Shown: piece after piece, positions 15,691-23,419 of the stretch
How positions within the stretch are numbered: position 1 is the first letter of the stretch
Layout: each line of letters starts with the position of its first letter
Source: JBBREP01 sp036501845
GTDB lineage: Bacteria; Actinomycetota; Acidimicrobiia; IMCC26256; PALSA-610
Assembly: GCA_036501845.1 (NCBI GenBank)
Contig: DASXZO010000052.1
Location: forward strand, 1-50,546
Length of the DNA stretch: 50,546 nt
Direction of reading: 5' to 3'
Made by a program: the position numbers and the translations under genes
The notes under the pieces: model-generated
Told to the model about the DNA's origin: nothing
The model's input: only the letters and a program-made list of their open reading frames with translations
The model's database searches: none

Positions 15691-17091
15691 TCAGCTGCTG
15701 ATGTCTTGCACCGGTGTGATCGGCTTCCAGTTGCCGCTCGCGCCGAGCTTCGAGTCGTACGTCTCGAGCCGCCAGTTGTCGTCAGCCGAGTACTTGCCGG
15801 CCCGCAGCGACGAGTAGGGACCGGAGCCACGGTTCGCGATCGGCCCGAAGTTGTTCACCGTGTTGATCCAGTTGTCGTTGTTGAGGTACTTGCCGACCTT
15901 CGCTGCGATGTCGTGGAACATCGTGATCACCTGGCAGGCGTCGTTGATCGTGCCGTAGGTGTCGTCGATCTTGCCATCCTTGGTCTTGATGGTCTGCTCG
16001 GCATTCTCCGGCGTCTTGCCGGTGGCGGCCTTGTAGATGCCCTTGCAGTACGTCCAGTTCGGGCTGTTGTCGTACTCGTGCGGTGTGGGGCCGGCGGCCG
16101 TGGTGATGCCCTCGTACGGGTTCGACGTCAGGTGCTCCTGCTGCAGCTGCTGGGCTTGGTCGAGCACGTCGGTGGTGTCGGTGAGCAGCGACACCTTCGG
16201 CATCTCGGCCTTGATCTTCTGTACGAACTGCTTCGACGACACGAGGTCGCCCGAGAGATAGATGGTGTTCACGTCCTGGGTCTTCCACTTCTCGATGAAG
16301 CTGTCGAGCTGCTGCTGCGACGCGGTGGTGTCGCCCGTGGTGCTCACGTTGAGCACGGCGGTGGCGCCGAGCGGAACGTTCGCCTTCTTGAGCGCCGGTA
16401 CCACGTAGTTCTTCACCACGGTCGATTCGGTTTGGTCGCCGACCACGGCGATCTTCTTGCCCTTCAGCAAGTTCTTCTTCTCGAGGAGCGACACGAGGAT
16501 GCCGGTAGTGCGTTCCGGAAGGAGCCCGGGCGTGACGATGAGACCGGCCGGCGAACGGTCGAGGATTGCCTGGGTGAGGTTGAACGTGAGCAGCACGCGC
16601 TTCTGCTGCTGGGCGATGCACGTCTGCGCGTCTCCGGAGAAGTCGATGAACGTGCCGACCACGCCGAACACATGGTCGTCCTGCGCCCACGCGGTGCAGT
16701 CGGTGAGGATCGACGCGGTACCGAGCGGGCTGTAGAACTTGTAGTCGGGGATGATCTTGCGCCCGGCGATGCCGCCGTGGCTGTTCACGTAGTTGATGTA
16801 GATGCCGTAGATCTTCTTCTGCTCGGCGTTGGTGCGGATCGTGTCGGTGTACTGACGGATCTGCGAGAAGTCGACGAGCGCCACGCCAAGTTTGATCGTG
16901 GTCGCGGTGACGCCGTCGCCGAGCTTCGTGGATGCCGGCAGCTTGGCGAACGTCGTCGACGTGCTCGCGCCTCCACCTGACGAGCTCTTCGACGACGACG
17001 ATCCGCACGCCGCCGCGGTGAGCAGCAGCAACGCGCAGGCCGCGGCGATGGTGCGGGTCCCCACCCGGCTGGTGGTCAAGTGCAGTCGCAT
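15691..17091 (-). CDS. Liv-type ABC transporter substrate-binding lipoprotein, orphan
   Basis: 466 residues. The signal peptide ends in the lipobox LTAAAC-GS, giving an acylated Cys near residue 29, followed by a Ser-rich linker. The body is a type 1 periplasmic binding fold of the branched-chain amino acid group: TIKLGVALVDFS, INYVNSHGGIAGRKI, VVGDQTESTVVKNYVVPALK, IYLSGDLVSSKQFV. The ATG follows GGGGGAG. No permease or ATPase gene is adjacent, unlike the complete system at 31702-36941; it may dock on that or on a distant transporter, or act as a sensor. The ligand is unknown. Confidence 0.88.
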   Translation of the reverse strand: MRLHLTTSRVGTRTIAAACALLLLTAAACGSSSSKSSSGGGASTSTTFAKLPASTKLGDGVTATTIKLGVALVDFSQIRQYTDTIRTNAEQKKIYGIYINYVNSHGGIAGRKIIPDYKFYSPLGTASILTDCTAWAQDDHVFGVVGTFIDFSGDAQTCIAQQQKRVLLTFNLTQAILDRSPAGLIVTPGLLPERTTGILVSLLEKKNLLKGKKIAVVGDQTESTVVKNYVVPALKKANVPLGATAVLNVSTTGDTTASQQQLDSFIEKWKTQDVNTIYLSGDLVSSKQFVQKIKAEMPKVSLLTDTTDVLDQAQQLQQEHLTSNPYEGITTAAGPTPHEYDNSPNWTYCKGIYKAATGKTPENAEQTIKTKDGKIDDTYGTINDACQVITMFHDIAAKVGKYLNNDNWINTVNNFGPIANRGSGPYSSLRAGKYSADDNWRLETYDSKLGASGNWKPITPVQDISS

Positions 17092-17121
17092 GGGTGTCTC
17101 CCCCGTCCGTGAAGCGTCGCA

Positions 17122-17127
17122 AAGATA
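17122..17127 (-). promoter_or_regulatory. putative -10 element (TATCTT) for the binding-protein gene
   Basis: TATCTT on the minus strand lies 31 nt before the ATG at 17091, leaving a leader that contains the GGGGGAG ribosome site. No convincing -35 was found. Confidence 0.3.
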
Positions 17128-17316
17128 GATCGCGGACGAGGCGTCGCGGCGGAGGGCAACTTTGGCGCCAGGCCAGTCGCACTGCGGAACGGAGACACGG
17201 CGACACCCCGCGCTGTGGTGGGGGCACTGCTGCAGGGTGTCGCCGCGAACGCAACGTACGGCGCCGTGCGCGCCATGATCGCCCCGAATCGGGCGTATTG
17301 CACCGCGGCGCGCCAT

Positions 17317-17334
17317 GTTTTGCTTCGGTTTTGC
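17317..17334 (+). promoter_or_regulatory. direct repeat GTTTTGC-N4-GTTTTGC (box B)
   Basis: GTTTTGC at 17317-17323 and 17328-17334, 11-bp period. It ends one base before the -10-like TACGGT of the phosphoesterase gene, so it covers the -35 region. This is where OmpR/PhoB-type activators commonly bind. Confidence 0.6.
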
Positions 17335-17335
17335 G

Positions 17336-17341
17336 TACGGT
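17336..17341 (+). promoter_or_regulatory. putative -10 element (TACGGT), leaderless
   Basis: TACGGT followed by 7 nt and the ATG at 17349. No ribosome-binding site is present, so the mRNA probably starts at the start codon. Confidence 0.5.
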
Positions 17342-17348
17342 GGCGTCC

Positions 17349-18302
17349 ATGCGCCGCCTTCCGTTGGCGATCGCCTCAACGGTGCTGGCCGGCGCCTGCG
17401 CGAGCGGCGCGCACCACGCGGCCCGCACCACGAAACCTGCACCTGTCGTTACGGCGACCGCAGGGATCGCGACCTCGTCGACGGAGCCGCACACGCCACG
17501 GCACCCGGGCGTGTGCGGCTCGTCCGCCCCGCCACCCGCGCACTACGCGCACGTAGTGGTGATCATGGAGGAGAACCGGCGTTGGCCCGACGTCGGCGGT
17601 CCGGGTTTCAACGCCATGCCGTACCTGCATTCGCTGACGCGATCGTGCGCGTACTACACGCAGTGGAACGAGACGAACGCGGCGCAGAGCAGCCTCACGC
17701 AGTACATCGGCATCACTTCGGGTGTCGACAATCCGGCGACGGTCAACGACTGCAGCCCCTCCGTCTCCTGCCGCTCGACAGACGACAACATCTTTCGACA
17801 GGTCCGCGCGTCGCACGGCGCCGCGCGCGCATTCGTCGAAGGTGCGACCTCCGGTTGTTCGGCGGCCGGGAACGCGGTCAAACACGTGCCCGCGCTCTAC
17901 TACTTCGGCAACGACGATCGCTCGTTTTGCGACATGGAGGTGCGCCCGCTCACAGAGCTCGACGTCGACCACCTGCCGACCTTCGCAATGATCACGCCCA
18001 ACCTCTGCGACGACGGGCACGACTGTGGGAACAGCAATGTCGATTCCTGGCTGTCGGTGCACCTTGCCGCAATCCTGCGCGGCGCCGACTATCGCGCCGG
18101 CACCACTGCGGTGTTCGTCTGTTACGACGAGGATCGACCGGTACCCAATCTGGTGGTCGCGCCGACGGCGCGACCCGGACCGATCTCGTCGATGGTCGCG
18201 AGTCACTCCGCCGCGCTGCACACATGGGAGGAGATGCTCGGTGTGCCGGTTCTTCCGTCGGTGCAGCAAGTGGCAAGTCTGCGCGACTCGGCGCACGTGT
18301 GA
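17349..18302 (+). CDS. lipoprotein phosphoesterase, phospholipase C/acid phosphatase-like
   Basis: 317 residues. The N-terminus is a lipoprotein signal with lipobox VLAGAC (Cys near 17). The catalytic part resembles PF04185: VVVIMEENRRW, then a Thr/Ser-rich segment AAQSSLTQYIGITSG where the nucleophile is expected, MITPNLCDDGHDCGNSN, AVFVCYDEDRP and HTWEEMLGVP. It is related to the protein at 2051-3304 but shorter. It probably releases phosphate or cleaves phosphodiesters at the outer face of the membrane. The start is set by the leaderless promoter geometry and the signal peptide. Box B overlaps its promoter, suggesting control by an OmpR-type regulator. Confidence 0.85.
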   Translation: MRRLPLAIASTVLAGACASGAHHAARTTKPAPVVTATAGIATSSTEPHTPRHPGVCGSSAPPPAHYAHVVVIMEENRRWPDVGGPGFNAMPYLHSLTRSCAYYTQWNETNAAQSSLTQYIGITSGVDNPATVNDCSPSVSCRSTDDNIFRQVRASHGAARAFVEGATSGCSAAGNAVKHVPALYYFGNDDRSFCDMEVRPLTELDVDHLPTFAMITPNLCDDGHDCGNSNVDSWLSVHLAAILRGADYRAGTTAVFVCYDEDRPVPNLVVAPTARPGPISSMVASHSAALHTWEEMLGVPVLPSVQQVASLRDSAHV

Positions 18303-18333
18303 GTGAGCTCGATGGTGCGCCGGCTGGGCTCAC
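18303..18333. terminator. weak hairpin between convergent genes
   Basis: GTGAGC (18303-18308) pairs with GCTCAC (18328-18333) around a 19-nt loop, directly after the phosphoesterase stop and before the end of the convergent Clp_N-like gene. It has no T-run. Confidence 0.3.
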
Positions 18334-18346
18334 GCCGGGCGCGCGG

Positions 18347-18922
18347 CTACACGTGGAGCTTGCGCAGCGTGGTGAAGCTGGGCAGCTGGGTGGTGGGGGA
18401 GCGCTCGAGCTCCACGAGGTGTGCCTCACGCTCCACGGATGACAGATTCGCGACCTCGACGCGCGCCGTGGTGAGAAGGTGTTCGGCAAAGGCGTCGCCG
18501 ACGGCGCCGATCGCCGCGAGGAGATCCAAGGTGTCCACCACCGAGGTGTCGCGGCGGCGGCACTCGCGCGCCGCAGCCGCCACGACGTCGCGCGCGACCC
18601 GGCTCCAACGCGGTCGACTGCCGAGTATCGGATCGCGGAGCTTGCGCATGCCGTGGAAGCCCCACTTGCGATAGTCGATCGCGGCCCAGACGCGATCCTC
18701 GGTGAGCCCACTGGTTGTGAGGAGTTCGCCGGCGCCCGAACGTGGCTGACGCATGATGCCGACCATCACGTGCGCGGGTGTCACTCGGAACGGCGGCCGA
18801 CGTGTTGCCGCCGCCTGCGCTCCGAGCAGCGCGTCGAGCGCGACCTGTGTGCACTCGACGCCGCCCGCGCGGGCGCAGCGTTCGTGCTGTTTCTGCGAAC
18901 TCGTTCCCGTCTTCGCAAGCAT
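18347..18922 (-). CDS. Clp N-terminal-domain-like protein, standalone
   Basis: 191 residues from the ATG at 18922; the frame is open much further upstream but that part overlaps the promoter region. The sequence resembles a double Clp repeat: VALDALLGAQAAATRR, VTPAHVMVGIMRQPRSGAGELL, GLTEDRVWAAI, then AAARECRRRDTSVVDTLDLLAAI and AFAEHLLTTARVEVANL. ClpC/ClpA adaptor-type N-domains bind peptides or pair with AAA+ unfoldases. Here no ATPase is attached. It may modify protease activity, or be a regulatory protein. Start choice is uncertain: no ribosome site is seen. Box C (18999-19016) lies 77 bp upstream, oriented toward this gene. Confidence 0.65.
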   Translation of the reverse strand: MLAKTGTSSQKQHERCARAGGVECTQVALDALLGAQAAATRRPPFRVTPAHVMVGIMRQPRSGAGELLTTSGLTEDRVWAAIDYRKWGFHGMRKLRDPILGSRPRWSRVARDVVAAAARECRRRDTSVVDTLDLLAAIGAVGDAFAEHLLTTARVEVANLSSVEREAHLVELERSPTTQLPSFTTLRKLHV

Positions 18923-18998
18923 GGTTCGACAACGGCATGGCGCCGCGCTCGTCGACTGGACGGTATGGAGCGCCGCACCAAGGAGCGACAGAAGGGCG

Positions 18999-19016
18999 GC
19001 AAAACCGAGGCAAAAT
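18999..19016 (-). promoter_or_regulatory. direct repeat ATTTTGC-N4-GTTTTGC (box C)
   Basis: On the plus strand GCAAAAC (18999-19005) and GCAAAAT (19010-19016), an 11-bp period. It lies between the Clp_N-like gene (minus) and the response regulator gene (plus), 80 bp before the regulator's ATG. This could allow autoregulation. Confidence 0.55.
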
Positions 19017-19058
19017 CGGCTGGCGGACCACGGCGTTCGGGTGACGGCTGACGCTCTG

Positions 19059-19089
19059 TGAACATCGTGGCCGCCCGTGCGTTTACGCT
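19059..19089 (+). promoter_or_regulatory. putative promoter of the two-component operon, leaderless
   Basis: -35-like TGAACA (19059-19064), 19-bp spacer, -10-like TACGCT (19084-19089), then 7 nt to the ATG at 19097. The geometry equals that of the phosphoesterase promoter at 17336. No ribosome-binding site. Confidence 0.45.
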
Positions 19090-19096
19090 CCGGTCC

Positions 19097-19777
19097 ATGC
19101 GTCCGGGACGCGTGTTGATCGTCGAGGACGACGAGGGCATCGGCGCGAACTTGCAGCGCGCCCTCGCGAACGACGAGATCGAGGTGCAGTGGGTGCGCAC
19201 CGCGGCTGAGGCATTGGCCGAATCGGTCAACGAACCGCCCGATCTCATGCTGCTCGACCTCGGATTGCCCGATGCCGACGGCCTCGACGTGTGCCAGGCC
19301 GTGCTTGCGCGCCAACCCGCGCTCCCGATCATCATCCTCACCGCGCGTGATGCCGAGATCGACATCGTCGTCGGACTCGACAGCGGGGCCGTCGACTACG
19401 TGACGAAGCCGTTCAGGTTGGCCGAGCTGTCGGCTCGCGTACGTGCCCACATGCGTCGCCGTGCCGAGCGCGGTGAGCGGTTCGTGATCGGCGCGCTCGT
19501 GGTCGACCTCGGAGGTCGGGTCGCAACCCTCGATGACGTCGACCTGGCGTTGCGCGCCAAGGAGTTCGACCTGCTCGCTGCGCTGGCGAGCGTCGCCGGA
19601 TCGGCGGTGCGGCGCGAAGACCTGATGAGCGCGATCTGGGACGAGCATTGGTATGGCTCGACCAAGACTCTCGACGTCACGATCGCATCACTGCGCCGCA
19701 AGCTGGAGGCGGTGAGCCCCGGCGCGGTGAACATCACGACCCTGCGCGGCGTCGGGTACCGGCTCGAGCGCCCGTGA
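19097..19777 (+). CDS. OmpR/PhoB-family response regulator
   Basis: 226 residues. Receiver domain (1-115): acidic pocket VEDDEG at 9-14, phosphoacceptor Asp54 in LLDLGLPDADG, Thr82 in ILTARDAE, Lys104 in VTKPF. The C-terminal winged helix (~130-225) has LALRAKEFDLLAALA, VRREDLMSAIW, GSTKTLDVTIASLRRKLE as recognition helix, and LRGVGYRLE in the wing. It should bind direct-repeat DNA as a dimer. I chose ATG 19097 over GTG 19058 because homology starts there and a leaderless promoter fits. Its stop overlaps the GTG of the kinase gene. Box C lies just upstream. Confidence 0.93.
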   Translation: MRPGRVLIVEDDEGIGANLQRALANDEIEVQWVRTAAEALAESVNEPPDLMLLDLGLPDADGLDVCQAVLARQPALPIIILTARDAEIDIVVGLDSGAVDYVTKPFRLAELSARVRAHMRRRAERGERFVIGALVVDLGGRVATLDDVDLALRAKEFDLLAALASVAGSAVRREDLMSAIWDEHWYGSTKTLDVTIASLRRKLEAVSPGAVNITTLRGVGYRLERP

Positions 19778-21051
19778 GGGCGCGCATCCTCGCCGCGATC
19801 ATCGCAGTGTCGCTGCTCGCGGTGGCGGCCTTGGCCGTGCCGTTGAGTGTCCGGCTTGCGGGCGACGACCGTACGCAGGTGATCGCTCGTCTCGAGCGCG
19901 AGGCGAACAACGCGAGCCAGCGGGTGCCACAGACGGTGAGCCCGTCAACCCGCGTCGCGATGCCCGACCTCACGTCGGGCGGTGACGTGTCGGTGTACGA
20001 CACGCAGGCGCGCCGGATCGGCGGCGAGGGCCCCATCACGGCCGACGCGAGCACGAGGCGCGCGCTCACGGGTCACACCGTTGGTGGGAGCCACGCAGGC
20101 TTCTTCGTCGTCGCCGTGCCGGTGGTGCGCCGTCTCGACATCGTTGCGGCCGTGCGCGCGCAAGAGCCGGTGAGCGTGGTCGACTCCGAATTGCGCCGCC
20201 AGCGCCTGAACATCGTGTTGTTCGCCGCGGCCGCGCTCGTGATGGCGGCCGCGGTGGGCCTGTGGCTGTCGAGTCGCCTGGCCCGGCCGCTGGCGCGCCT
20301 CAGCGGTGCGGCCGGTCTCCTCGGCAGCGGCGACTTCACCGTGCGCGCGCCGCGTTCGGGGATCTCCCAGGTGGACGACGTGGCTCAGGCCCTCGACGAC
20401 ACCGCCGCTCGCCTCGCCGACCTCGTGGAACGTGAGCGTTCGTTCAGTGCCCACGCGTCACATCAGCTGCGCACGCCGCTCACGTCACTGCGGCTCGCCA
20501 TCGAGGCTGAGCTGGCCCAGCCGCGCGCAGAACCAAGTACGGCGCTGAAAGAGTTGCTCGACGAGGTCGATCGCTTGGAAGGCACCATCCGTGAGCTGCT
20601 CGCGCTCGCGCGAGGCACGGCTGACCGCGGACCGATGCAGCCGGCTGCGGTGTCGTACTCCGCCGTCGACCGCTGGCGTGAGCGCTACAACGCGTCGCGT
20701 CGTCCGTTGCGCGCGCACGTGCTCAACCGGGTTGACGCCCCCGTGAGCGTGAACGGGTCGAGCGTCGCGATCTCACAGATCCTCGACGTGCTGCTCGACA
20801 ACGCGCTCGTGCACGGGGATGGTGCGGTCACGGTCGTGGTGCGCGCCGGCGGTGGTGGCGGAGTGGTGATGGCCGTCGAGGACGAAGGCACCGGCATCGC
20901 GACCGATCTCGACACGCTCGTCGCCGAGTCGCCCACGGACGGCCACGGTTATGGCCTCCAACTGGCCATGGCGCTCGCCCACGCCGAAGGTGCGGAGCTG
21001 CGCTTCGCCCGCCGCGACGGGAAGCCGTCGTTCGAGCTCACGCTGGTGTGA
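19774..21051 (+). CDS. sensor histidine kinase, partner of the adjacent regulator
   Basis: 425 residues. One membrane helix at ~4-28, an extracytoplasmic sensor domain of about 115 residues (30-144), a second helix at ~146-167, then HAMP (RPLARLSGAAGLLGSGDFTV). The dimerisation/phosphotransfer helix has His230 in ASHQLRTPLTSL. The ATPase shows ILDVLLDNALVHGDG (N box), VEDEGTGIA (G1) and DGHGYGLQLAMALAHAEGAEL (G2). It starts at a GTG that overlaps the regulator's stop. The signal is unknown; the sensor has no recognisable fold. Its last 279 bp overlap, antisense, the open reading frame of the glycosyltransferase gene. Confidence 0.92.
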   Translation: MRARILAAIIAVSLLAVAALAVPLSVRLAGDDRTQVIARLEREANNASQRVPQTVSPSTRVAMPDLTSGGDVSVYDTQARRIGGEGPITADASTRRALTGHTVGGSHAGFFVVAVPVVRRLDIVAAVRAQEPVSVVDSELRRQRLNIVLFAAAALVMAAAVGLWLSSRLARPLARLSGAAGLLGSGDFTVRAPRSGISQVDDVAQALDDTAARLADLVERERSFSAHASHQLRTPLTSLRLAIEAELAQPRAEPSTALKELLDEVDRLEGTIRELLALARGTADRGPMQPAAVSYSAVDRWRERYNASRRPLRAHVLNRVDAPVSVNGSSVAISQILDVLLDNALVHGDGAVTVVVRAGGGGGVVMAVEDEGTGIATDLDTLVAESPTDGHGYGLQLAMALAHAEGAELRFARRDGKPSFELTLV

Positions 21052-22251
21052 CCGCGCCGACGGTGAGGCGTCTCGCAGTTCGCGCAGCGCGACGACCGCG
21101 AACACGGCAACGACGAGAAGCTGCATAGCCACTGCGCGCTCGCTGCCCGTGAGCCACGTACCGAGGTGCGGCACGACGACCTTGTGGGGCAGCACGACGA
21201 GCCAGGTGACGACCGCGAACGTCGCGGCCACGAGACGGGGCAGCCGAATGATCAGTGGGGCAAGGAACAGCAGCACGAAGTAGTGCGCCCACACCACTGG
21301 TGACGCGAACAGCGAGGCCGCGACGCAACCGACGAGCAACGTCTCGTCGGATCCGCTCTGCAGATGCACCGCCCACGCCGCGAGGATCGTGAGTCCGGCG
21401 ACGGCGATCGCCAGATGATCCGCGGCCGCGGGCGCCATCCCGTGACGGAGCATGTAGCCGACGAACGACCAACCCTGGCGCGACTCGTGCCGGCTCAAAG
21501 CGCCGAGCATGTGCATGTAGGCGGGCGCTCCGAGCGGTCCGAGCGACCAACCGGCGAGCAGGAGTGCGGCCGACACCGCAACCGCGACGCCGGCGGCGCG
21601 CCAGCGGCGAGCGAGTACGAGCCATGCGAGCAGGGGCAGCAGGAACACCTTCGCCACCACCACGGTCGCGATGCAGGCCCCACAGATCCACGCCCGGTCG
21701 CGCCAGCGCCACGCGGCGACGATGCCGAGCAAGAGAAGTGGCTCGATCGAGCCGATCTGGAGCGCAATCACCGTGGTTGAACTGAGCAGCAGGGCCAGGA
21801 GCACGATGGTCGATCGAGTGCGCGACATCCGCCACGCGCCCACGAGTGCGGCAATGGAGGTGCCGAGGAACACGGTCTGGCCCACGAACGTGGGTAGTGC
21901 GCCGAGCGGTCCCATCACCCACGCGCTCGCGTACGGATACACGAATGCGTGACCGCCATACACGCTCGGTGAGTGAACGCTGCGTGGGTACGGCGAGATA
22001 CCGCGCATCACGTCGTGACCGGCGCGCAGCAACACGAGCGCGTCCCAAGGCCGGATCCAACGCGTCAGCTTCCAAATCACTGCGAGCGCGACGAAGAACG
22101 CGAGCGCCGCCGTGAATCGGTGCGATGTACCGAGGTCGACGGTCCTCGCGGTGCGGCGTGGGCGCAGCCCAGGCGAGAGTTCGGCAACCGTGCGCGGGAG
22201 CGTAGGAAGCCGCTTCGCGCTGGGAACGTACGTGGAGCAAAGGGCCGGCAA
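20773..22251 (-). CDS. GT87/DUF2029-like polyprenol-dependent glycosyltransferase, multi-span membrane protein
   Basis: 492 residues as an open frame. About ten membrane helices fill residues ~45-395. An acidic/aromatic first outer loop reads IRPWDALVLLRAGHDVMRG, followed by SVYGGHAFVYPYASAWVMGPLG, as in DUF2029/GT87 mannosyltransferases such as PimE that use polyprenyl-phosphate sugars. The hydrophobic part ends near 21060, but no stop occurs until 20773, so the last ~95 residues are polar, His/Arg-rich and antisense to the kinase gene. The only start codon before the first helix is the TTG at 22251, which lies inside box D; the true start is therefore uncertain. It probably adds a sugar to a lipid-linked envelope glycan. 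Confidence 0.72.
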   Translation of the reverse strand: MPALCSTYVPSAKRLPTLPRTVAELSPGLRPRRTARTVDLGTSHRFTAALAFFVALAVIWKLTRWIRPWDALVLLRAGHDVMRGISPYPRSVHSPSVYGGHAFVYPYASAWVMGPLGALPTFVGQTVFLGTSIAALVGAWRMSRTRSTIVLLALLLSSTTVIALQIGSIEPLLLLGIVAAWRWRDRAWICGACIATVVVAKVFLLPLLAWLVLARRWRAAGVAVAVSAALLLAGWSLGPLGAPAYMHMLGALSRHESRQGWSFVGYMLRHGMAPAAADHLAIAVAGLTILAAWAVHLQSGSDETLLVGCVAASLFASPVVWAHYFVLLFLAPLIIRLPRLVAATFAVVTWLVVLPHKVVVPHLGTWLTGSERAVAMQLLVVAVFAVVALRELRDASPSARSHQRELERRLPVAAGEAQLRTFGVGERHGQLEAITVAVRGRLGDERVEIGRDAGAFVLDGHHHSATTAGAHHDRDRTIPVHERVVEQHVEDL

Positions 22252-22265
22252 ACCGTCGGCAAAAT
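22237..22265 (-). promoter_or_regulatory. triple 11-bp repeat (box D), GCAAA core
   Basis: On the plus strand GCAAAGG (22237), GCAAACC (22248) and GCAAAAT (22259), each 11 bp apart; the last two match boxes A-C. It lies between the glycosyltransferase gene (minus) and uppP (plus). Confidence 0.5.
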
Positions 22266-22489
22266 CAACCGGGATGTGAAGATCTCATGGTGTGACGTGC
22301 GGTAACGAGGCGCACGACGGTTCGATGCACTCGGCGTCGTCAGTAAAATCAGCGCTTCCGTTGCCGATGCAGAACGCGTCGCTCGGCACCGCCGAACCGC
22401 TCGAAACCGGAGCTCGCGTGCACATTGATCTGTTGTCGGCCCTCGCTGTAGGCCATCCGGCCACGCAATCGTTCGCGCACGAGCTCACG

Positions 22490-23401
22490 ATGCTGCGCGC
22501 GATCATCATCGGGCTCTTGCAAGGCATCACCGAGCTGTTCCCGATCTCGAGTCTCGGTCACTCGGTGCTCATTCCCGGGTGGCTCGGATGGAACGCGCTG
22601 GTGAAGGGCGAGTCGGCGGGCGAGTCGCCCTATCTCGCGTTCGTCGTCGGGCTTCACGTGGGCACTGCGCTCGCGCTGCTTGTGTACTACTGGCGCGAAT
22701 GGCAACACGTGATCCCTGCCGCGTTCCGCGTGATCGGCAAGCGCAAGGTGACCGACAGCCACGAGCACCTCGCGTGGCTCCTGATCGTCGCGACGATTCC
22801 GGCGGCGATCATGGGTGTGGTGTTCGAGCATGCGCTCCGCACGTTGTTCGCCAAGCCGTTCGCCGCCGCGTTGTTCCTCACGATCAACGGCATCATCTTG
22901 TTCTTCGGCGAGTGGCTGCGCCGGCGGCGGATCTCGGAAGCGCTCGCGCGCGAGACCGTGCCGGTGCGTGCGAGCGAGGCGGAGATCAACGCGCTCGCGG
23001 AGCGCACGCAGACGGTGCGTACGGTCGACGACATGACCTGGCGTACGGCGGTGGCGATCGGTGTGGCCCAGGTGGGTGCGCTGTTCGCCGGCATCAGCCG
23101 ATCCGGGATCACGATGGTCGCCGGCCTCGCCAAGGGCCTCGACCACGAGGAAGCGGCACGGTTCTCGTTCATGCTCGCCACGCCGATCATCCTCGCGGCA
23201 GGCGTGTACAAGCTGCCCGACCTGATGGGTCACCTCGGCAACGGCATCCGCGGCCAGGTGCTCGTGGGCAGCGCCGCGGCGGCACTCGCGGCCTTCGTGT
23301 CGGTGCGGTTCCTCGTGCGCTACTTCGCCACCAACAACCTCGTGCCGTTCGCGATCTACTGCCTCGCGTTCGGCGCGGTCAGCATGATCCGCTTCGCCTG
23401 A
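22490..23401 (+). CDS. uppP: undecaprenyl-diphosphate phosphatase (BacA family)
   Basis: 303 residues with about eight membrane helices. Family signatures are present: QGITELFPISSLGHSVL near the N-terminus (E-x3-SS-x2-H type) and GISRSGITMVAGLAKGL (P/G-x-SRSG) in the second half. It dephosphorylates C55-PP to recycle the lipid carrier for cell wall and glycan synthesis and confers bacitracin tolerance. The cytoplasmic loop between (about residues 145-180) is longer than in E. coli UppP. I chose ATG 22490 at the start of homology. The frame is open upstream to 22292, and a GTG at 22421 after GGAGC is an alternative. Box D lies upstream, between this gene and the glycosyltransferase that also uses polyprenyl lipids. 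Confidence 0.9.
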   Translation: MLRAIIIGLLQGITELFPISSLGHSVLIPGWLGWNALVKGESAGESPYLAFVVGLHVGTALALLVYYWREWQHVIPAAFRVIGKRKVTDSHEHLAWLLIVATIPAAIMGVVFEHALRTLFAKPFAAALFLTINGIILFFGEWLRRRRISEALARETVPVRASEAEINALAERTQTVRTVDDMTWRTAVAIGVAQVGALFAGISRSGITMVAGLAKGLDHEEAARFSFMLATPIILAAGVYKLPDLMGHLGNGIRGQVLVGSAAAALAAFVSVRFLVRYFATNNLVPFAIYCLAFGAVSMIRFA

Positions 23402-23419
23402 GCCGAACGTAGAGCGCGG

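Noticed and set aside
21038..22240. 400-codon minus-strand frame overlapping the glycosyltransferase
   Set aside because: Its product is Arg/Ala-rich and hydrophilic, while the frame at 20773-22251 gives a proper multi-span protein.
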